Made by a program: the position numbers and the translations under genes
Shown: in pieces, positions 58,431 through 64,000 of the stretch
Layout: each line of letters starts with the position of its first letter
How positions within the stretch are numbered: the first letter of the stretch is position 1
Assembly (NCBI GenBank): GCA_002633005.1
Contig: NMRA01000075.1
Span: forward strand, 575,615-639,614
Direction: 5' to 3'
Source of the DNA: Phoronis australis
Lineage: Eukaryota > Phoronida > Phoronidae
Length of the DNA stretch: 64,000 nt
Notes under the pieces: generated by a model
Database searches by the model: none
What the model saw: the letters and a program-made list of their open reading frames with translations, nothing else
What the model was told of the DNA's origin: nothing

Positions 58431-59940
58431 AGCTCAAAATACGTCGAAACCATCCGGAAACTGATATATTCATCAAAGCTAATTACCAAATTTCATTAAA
58501 ATCTGTCAAGGAACTTCGGAGAAACTGAAGAAAACAGAATTAATGAAATTGCCACTAGGAGGCTGGGCGCAAAAAAAAAACATAACTGCCACTATGTGGC
58601 ACGACAGTAGATGAAGTCGGCAGAAAGTCCTGGTCAATCGTCCTCTTCACACTTAGACCATATATGTCACAATCATCCTTGGAGTGGTTTGGTTGATAGA
58701 GGGGCGGATGCCAAAACAGACCAGAAGACATTAACAATGGCCATTAGAGGGCTCAAAATATGTCGAATCCATTCGAAAACAGGAACATATCATCGTTTCA
58801 ATAGGAAGCTATTTACTAACTTTCAAAAAATCCGTCAAGAAGCTTCAAAGAAATAGAGGAAAATGAAATTGCCACTAGGGTGCACAGTGTTTGTGGAATC
58901 CGTCTGAAAGTCGTTGTCGTTCGCTGTCAACGCCATATAAATACATCCGCTAAATTTAATAAAGATCCTGTAGAGTGTTTAGCAGATACAGCCATGGACG
59001 TAAAAAAGTAAAACTGCAACAAGGAGGCACCAAAGTAGTCGAGGTCATCAGAAAATCATCGTCAGCCCTCCTCTTCACATTAGGTACGTACATGCAAATT
59101 TCCACAGTCACCCTAAGATTGGTTTGGGTGACGCTACAAGAACATTTTCGGAAACAGTAAAGATGGCCTCCAGGAGGCTCCGAATACCTCGAATCAATCC
59201 GAAAACCGGAGGATAGCGTCACCTCATTAGTATATGCTTTTCTGACAATTATTTTGAAAATCCATATAGAGCCATTGAAGATACAAAGGTTAACGTAAAA
59301 AAATAAAACTGCCACTAGGGGGCACATCGATAGTCCGATCCGTCTGAAAGTCGTCGCCGTCTGTTGTCAACTTCATATCAATTCAATTGCTAAATTTAAT
59401 AAAGATCCTGTAGAGCGTTTAGGAGATATAACCATGGACGCAAAAACAAAACTGCCACCAGGAGGTGCCACAGTAGTCGATGTGGTCGGAAAATCATCGT
59501 CAGCTCCCCTCTTCACAGAAAGAACATATATCCCAAATTTCATAATCATTCCTACAGCGATTTCGTTGATACAGGGGTGGACGTCTAAAAACATACTCGA
59601 AAACAGTACAAATGGCCACTGGGTGACGCAAACTACCCAGAATCCATCCAAAAACGGGAGAATGGCGCAACCTCCCAAATAGATGCCTAACTGCCAAAAC
59701 TATGAAAATCCGTTGAACACCTTCGAAGAGTAGAGACGCAAAACTAAAAATCTAAAATTGTCACTAGGGGCACACTGGTAGTCGGAGAGGTCCGAAATTC
59801 GTCATCATCCGTCGTCAGCCTCATAGGAACACATCTGCCGAATATCATGAAGATCCTGTGAGGGGTTTAGGAGATACAGCTGCGGACGCCGGACACCCAG
59901 ACAGACATGACTGAAACATGCACCCTCAGGGTGCATAAAA
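58431..59940. repeat. Higher-order tandem repeat (three ~150-bp subunits, ~440-bp period)
   Basis: Subunits share GCCACTAGGAGGC-like openings and fall in fixed order. Subunit c starts near 58433, 58751, 59177 and 59624. Subunit a starts near 58872, 59312 and 59760. Subunit b starts near 58588, 59019 and 59456. The period is about 430-450 bp, with the first a subunit missing. The array ends GCGGACGCCGGACACCCAGA, then CACCCTCAGGGTGCATAAAA, a tail like that of interspersed repeats. Frames within (58956-59327, 59373-59678) are repeat by-products. Confidence 0.85.
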
Positions 59941-61425
59941 AATGAAAACATCGGGGACATTAGTCCTTCAACAAACGTCGACATTTGTCAGCTTTGTCAC
60001 AAACGCTGCGCCATTTTGCTCCAACGTTCTGAGCATAACTTTATGTAATTGAAAAACACGGTACAGATTTCGACAAATTCTCCCACAAAATACGATGTTT
60101 CAGCGCAGTTTTGCATGAAGAACCTCCATTGACTTTTTGTGTTTTAATCATTCCGGTAGCGCATAAAGCAATGTGTCTGAGGCGGATAAACGCTTCCTAC
60201 GGTGTTATAGGTAAGTAGTAATAACAAGATTGTGGGTTTTCATAACGAGATAATTGAAGATTTTCTATTTTTTCGTTAGCCCTAAGACTTCGCTATAGGT
60301 TCAGTTCTCCAATGAATGTCAAGAAATTTGAATAAAGCCGCGCACCGTACCACTGACTGCTGGCAACTCATCGGAGACTCAACTTTAACATCCTTCGCCG
60401 CAGAGATAACAACTCTTGGGATGTCTCCAGTGAGTCCATTCTTTGTTGAATGATGTTTAGGTAAAAAAAACGTTTCAGTTCAGAAACATAATGTCACTCC
60501 TGGCGTGGCTTCGCACATCGGTTGCTAACGACTGACGTCATTATCACCAAGTCCGCCTTCTCTTCTTTTAGCGCTGCTTTATTGGGCAATGTCCGAGCTA
60601 AGAATACTTATGGAACTGTTATTTGTGGATCACGACCCAGGGGGTATAACGTAAGCCATTAATAACGTTCATTTACACGTTAAAAATACCATTGCCAATG
60701 GTGGCCGAAGGTTTAATTTTGTAACACCATGTTTTTTCAGTTTAACAATGGGAAGTCATTTCTTAGTGCCTGCTGCCAGGCTCCTCGAGAAATTGTATAA
60801 CCTATCTTATCCCCCAACTCAACTACTCAAGTGAAAATTATGCCAAAAGACCATATGACTGGTGTCCGTATTTGCTTTTGTATCAGGGCATGCTTAGTTC
60901 CCATGTGTATTGGCCGAGATGTTTCGAAAACTCTAACGCGAGGAGGTGTATATATTTACGTGTTTATGGATGTTGAACAATGTAAACTAAGTACGCTGTA
61001 CGCGGCTGAAAGCCACAAATTCCAATCTGTGTGTTTGGGAGGCGAAACTGATGTTCAAAATGACAGGGCTGTGATACGGATGTATACTGTATACAGTTAT
61101 CAAAAGTGCTCATGACCTACGATTTAAACAGGAAATGGTTAAAAAATGACACTTTTATGACCCACGCATTTAATTATTTTTGCTTTGTTTTATTATGTTG
61201 GCGGAAGGATATTAAAAAACCACGGGAAACCTACATAGATTCACACGTTGGCCCATTAACTAGCTGAATAAACGTTTTACTCAGGTTGACTATTTGAAGA
61301 CGATGTGACGAATTAATTGTATTCCTGTTGGAGAAAGGGCAGTAATGATTTGCATGTACATAGAATATGGGTTTTGATGAAATTGTTTTACATTTCGAAT
61401 CAAAATTGAAGGGGAAAGAGGACAT
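59941..61425. other. Non-coding DNA, no gene recognised
   Basis: Unique sequence. The longest frame (60831-61115, plus) shows no known domain. Confidence 0.35.
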
Positions 61426-61572
61426 CATGGGCGGCGCACCATAGGGGGCTGAGGGGCTATAGTCCCACTTTTTTCAGTGCTGCGTTGCCCATGGTCTATA
61501 GGCGGCGCACCGCAGGGGGTTGGGGGGTTTTAGCCCCCCACTTTTTTCAGCCTGAGTGCTGCGCCGCCCATG
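61426..61572 (+). mobile_element. 70-bp micro-element, dimer
   Basis: CATGGGCGGCGCACCATAGG, GGCTGAGGGGCTATAG, CACTTTTTTCAGTGCTGCG, then the linker CCATGGTCTATAGG and a second unit ending GTGCTGCGCCGCCCATG. Unit ends are inverted (GGGCGGCGCA / TGCGCCGCCC). ACAT lies on both sides, a possible short target duplication. Confidence 0.85.
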
Positions 61573-63632
61573 AACATGTAACCTAAAAATCCCCCGTTCT
61601 TTTGTGCCTGGGGCGGTATAAACAAGTAACAAAACGTAAACACACCGATTACATCGTAGTCTTAACAGTGCGCCTTCAGTCGAACTGCGTGTAAAACAAA
61701 TAATATTCGCAGCTTATGCTATTTTAGGAGACTGGCAACCTGTGTTGACGTCACTGGTTTGTAGGCATGGTGTATTTATTAACCTATGACCCCGTTGTCA
61801 GCTCAATTCCAGTTGAGATCAATTTGAGTCAAACGTATCATGACGCATAATCCATCGTGGGTACTTTAGCAATGAATGTTCCTGGCTGCACTCGTTCAAA
61901 ACATTGCAGTGTACCTCTAAGCTCGGTAATGACGTAACTTCTATGCGTCGGCTGTGTCCATCATCCGACATCTGTGATTTCACGAACTCGTTGAAGTTGA
62001 AATGAGAATCCGTCGTTTTCTATTGATGAGAAACCGGATGATAAAAATGCTGTAGGGAAAGGATATTCCTCGCACTACATTCTTTGGAAGCAGACGTTAT
62101 AGTCGGCGATAAACAGCCCCATTCCGTGACCGATTAGGTGGCTACATGTATTGCGCTGACGGCGAGGTGCGAAATTGTTATTAGCGGAATCTTTGACCTT
62201 TCAGAATCCAGCAAACCACTTAGAAAAAACGAACCACCTTGCTCTAGCCCTGAATTCCAAGCCGCCACTGAACATGCACTAATGAACATGCAGGGTAGGC
62301 CTAATCCATGACTTCAATAGCAAATCTTCAATAATTTGGAGTTTTCCACTGTGAAATATCATGGCGGTTGTAAAAATGTAAGAATAGTACTCGTAAAACG
62401 AGAATCTCCAAAGTGAATGGTTTAGTTTGCAATTAACTGTTTCAAAAAGGCGGCTTTATTTGAAATGTCACAGGTGCATTCCGCATAACATTTTACTGCT
62501 CCAGTCCACGCCGAGTATGCTCGCATCCCCTATTAGCTTTAAGACAGTTATCTCTTTCATAACTGAGCAAATATGCGTGCTATGTCCGGTTGCAATTCCT
62601 CGCAGATGTCAACGCCTAAGCGTATTGTTTGCGGTCTTATCAAAACTATTGGCCAGTCCATTGCTGACCCCGTCGCATTCTTATCCTGATGACGTCAGAA
62701 GTACAGGCCATGCTCACTAGGTAGCGTGGTTCTTTAAATAGGGTTGACACGTACTAAATCGGTTATGATTACACATCGCAAGACTCGTGAGTACGTTGAC
62801 CCACACCACGTCGTAAAAATAGAATGGGATGAACGCTTCGCTTGTTCGCTACCCACCCTAATGACTCAAGTGCGCTGCCAAAGAGTTTTTAGCATGAATT
62901 CAGACAAATTTCTCCTGCGTGGAAACTGTGTTTTATAATTCTCGTTTTTGTCGTCCCACACTTTTCATTGGGTTTACACTTATTCCCTAATCAGGGCTCA
63001 TAACGAACCGGAAAGGGTAAATTAGTGCAAAGGTCGTCAAATTATCAACACGTAATTTCTCCTACAGTTTTAAATAATTCGTTTTAATCTTAGTATATGG
63101 GTTGTTTCATTAACTCCCCATTCCAGTTCCAGTAAAACGCACGCGCTGAGTCTGTTATTGTCACACATCGACAGTAATATTTCAAGTTATGTTTGTTATT
63201 TATGATATCATGTTTCTTGAGTATTTTATTTTATTGATTATATTGTCTGACATGGGCGCATTGCGAAACCTGAATGAAGATCTTAAATAGTATCTGTGAC
63301 GTCAGCGAATGTACACAACAAACTAGTTTTTACAGGGCACACCCTGGATTGAATTAACCTCTGTCGGGGATAATGAAAAAAATGTTGTATGCCTGTCCCA
63401 CAGTTTCAGAATCTTAGGCATTCCTGAGTTGATGAACTGGGGAAGAACACCCGGCAGTGATATTTCTCTTTTTGTCAATTTCTTGGCATCTGCAATACAC
63501 CTCAACCAGCAAAAGTTCAAGTTTTCTACATTACAATGGGGAAATACATGCAGAAGCATTGTGGGTAAATACACCAAGACGGAAGTACACACACCAACAT
63601 GGCAAAGTGTCATCGCAAGTAAGGCGGTAACA
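61573..63632. other. Non-coding DNA; possible promoter near 63540
   Basis: No gene recognised. At 63553-63615 GCATTGTGGGTAAAT is followed by ACCAACATGGCAAAGTG and a donor-like CGCAAGTAAGG, a weak promoter plus first-exon pattern. Confidence 0.3.
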
Positions 63633-63785
63633 GACGTGCGTTCAGTAAAGTTAGGACCTGCGCTATGACCTAGCTAAAATCTAGCCTAAGTCACCTACTC
63701 TCATTTAAAATACACGACAATATCTCACGTAATCTCACGATGTCTTGCTATTTAGCGAGGTCCTAGCAATACTGAACGAGGGGCT
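63633..63785 (+). mobile_element. GCGTTCAGTAA MITE, copy 3
   Basis: Starts GACGTGCGTTCAGTAA and ends AATACTGAACGAGG, with CCTAGCTAAAATCTAGCC and TAGCGAGGTCCTAG inside. It is uninterrupted. Confidence 0.85.
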
Positions 63786-63875
63786 GATGTTCACGAGGCT
63801 GAACAATCAAGTTAACGGTGTAGCAGATTTTTTCAAACTCAAAAGAGCTGAAAACCAAAAGAAAAACATAATTAT

Positions 63876-63951
63876 CATGGGCGGTGCACTACCGGGGGCT
63901 GAGGGTCTATAGCCCCTCCCCCCACTTTTTTTCAGTACTGCGTCGCCCATG
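63876..63951 (+). mobile_element. 70-bp micro-element, monomer
   Basis: CATGGGCGGTGCACTACCGG, GGCTGAGGGTCTATAGC, CCCACTTTTTTTCAGTACTG, CGTCGCCCATG. ATTAT lies directly on both sides, a plausible 5-bp target duplication. This is the only monomer; the other two loci are dimers. Confidence 0.85.
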
Positions 63952-64000
63952 ATTATTCAGGTAAAGAAATAATTCTATTTTGTTTACAAAGTTCCGAACA

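Noticed and set aside
1-64000. tRNA or rRNA genes
   Set aside because: I did not recognise any cloverleaf with both promoter boxes or any rRNA core sequence; a covariance-model scan would be needed to exclude tRNAs.

Overview
This window is nuclear DNA of an invertebrate animal, most likely marine. It is visibly AT-rich and has no operon structure. The palindrome TACATGTA / ACATGTACATGT recurs throughout. Recognisable content is almost entirely transposable-element debris: APE-type LINEs, an RTE fragment, an RLE-type (R2/Hero-like) LINE, TIR elements and foldback MITEs. A 2A-bearing LINE together with RLE and RTE elements fits amphioxus, hemichordates, echinoderms, molluscs or cnidarians. I cannot name the species.

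Layout. 1-5.5 kb: largely unique DNA with a 27-bp minisatellite and a Tx1/L1-like LINE 3' fragment on the minus strand (3427-4235). 5.5-7.9 kb: a 1.17-kb direct duplication with one N exactly at the junction. 8.4-12.4 kb: weak evidence for short plus-strand exons, one encoding a membrane-spanning segment, with an RTE insertion (11065-11670) beside a perfect-looking hairpin MITE. 12.7-17.6 kb: a three-level nest. A decayed CR1-like LINE with a virus-type 2A peptide (GDVEENPGP) is split by a TIR element (14248-16951), which is itself split by a 5'-truncated RLE LINE (15195-16760) with a 478-codon open frame. 19-21 kb: a LINE ORF1 pseudogene and small repeats. 27-31.5 kb: a foldback MITE and two more copies of the 1.1-kb TIR element. 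35.3-35.7 kb: a broken copy of the P2X7-type cysteine-rich C-terminal domain, the only host-type protein domain I recognise. 38-48 kb: minisatellites and more MITE copies. 50-51 kb: a LINE reverse transcriptase fossil whose YADD tyrosine codon is now a stop. 54-64 kb: a 150-bp MITE family, a 70-bp micro-element that occurs as dimers and a monomer, an (ATAC)n microsatellite, an 853-bp foldback element with hairpins in its ends, and a higher-order tandem repeat of about 440 bp.

No complete host gene, rRNA, tRNA or CRISPR array could be supported. All six LINE-derived segments lie on the minus strand, while the P2X7-like pseudogene and the candidate exons lie on the plus strand. This could mean the window lies in introns of a plus-strand gene, where antisense LINEs are better tolerated, but six cases are few. 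The most valuable observations are the 2A LINE, the nested insertions, the P2X7-C pseudogene and the dimeric micro-element.
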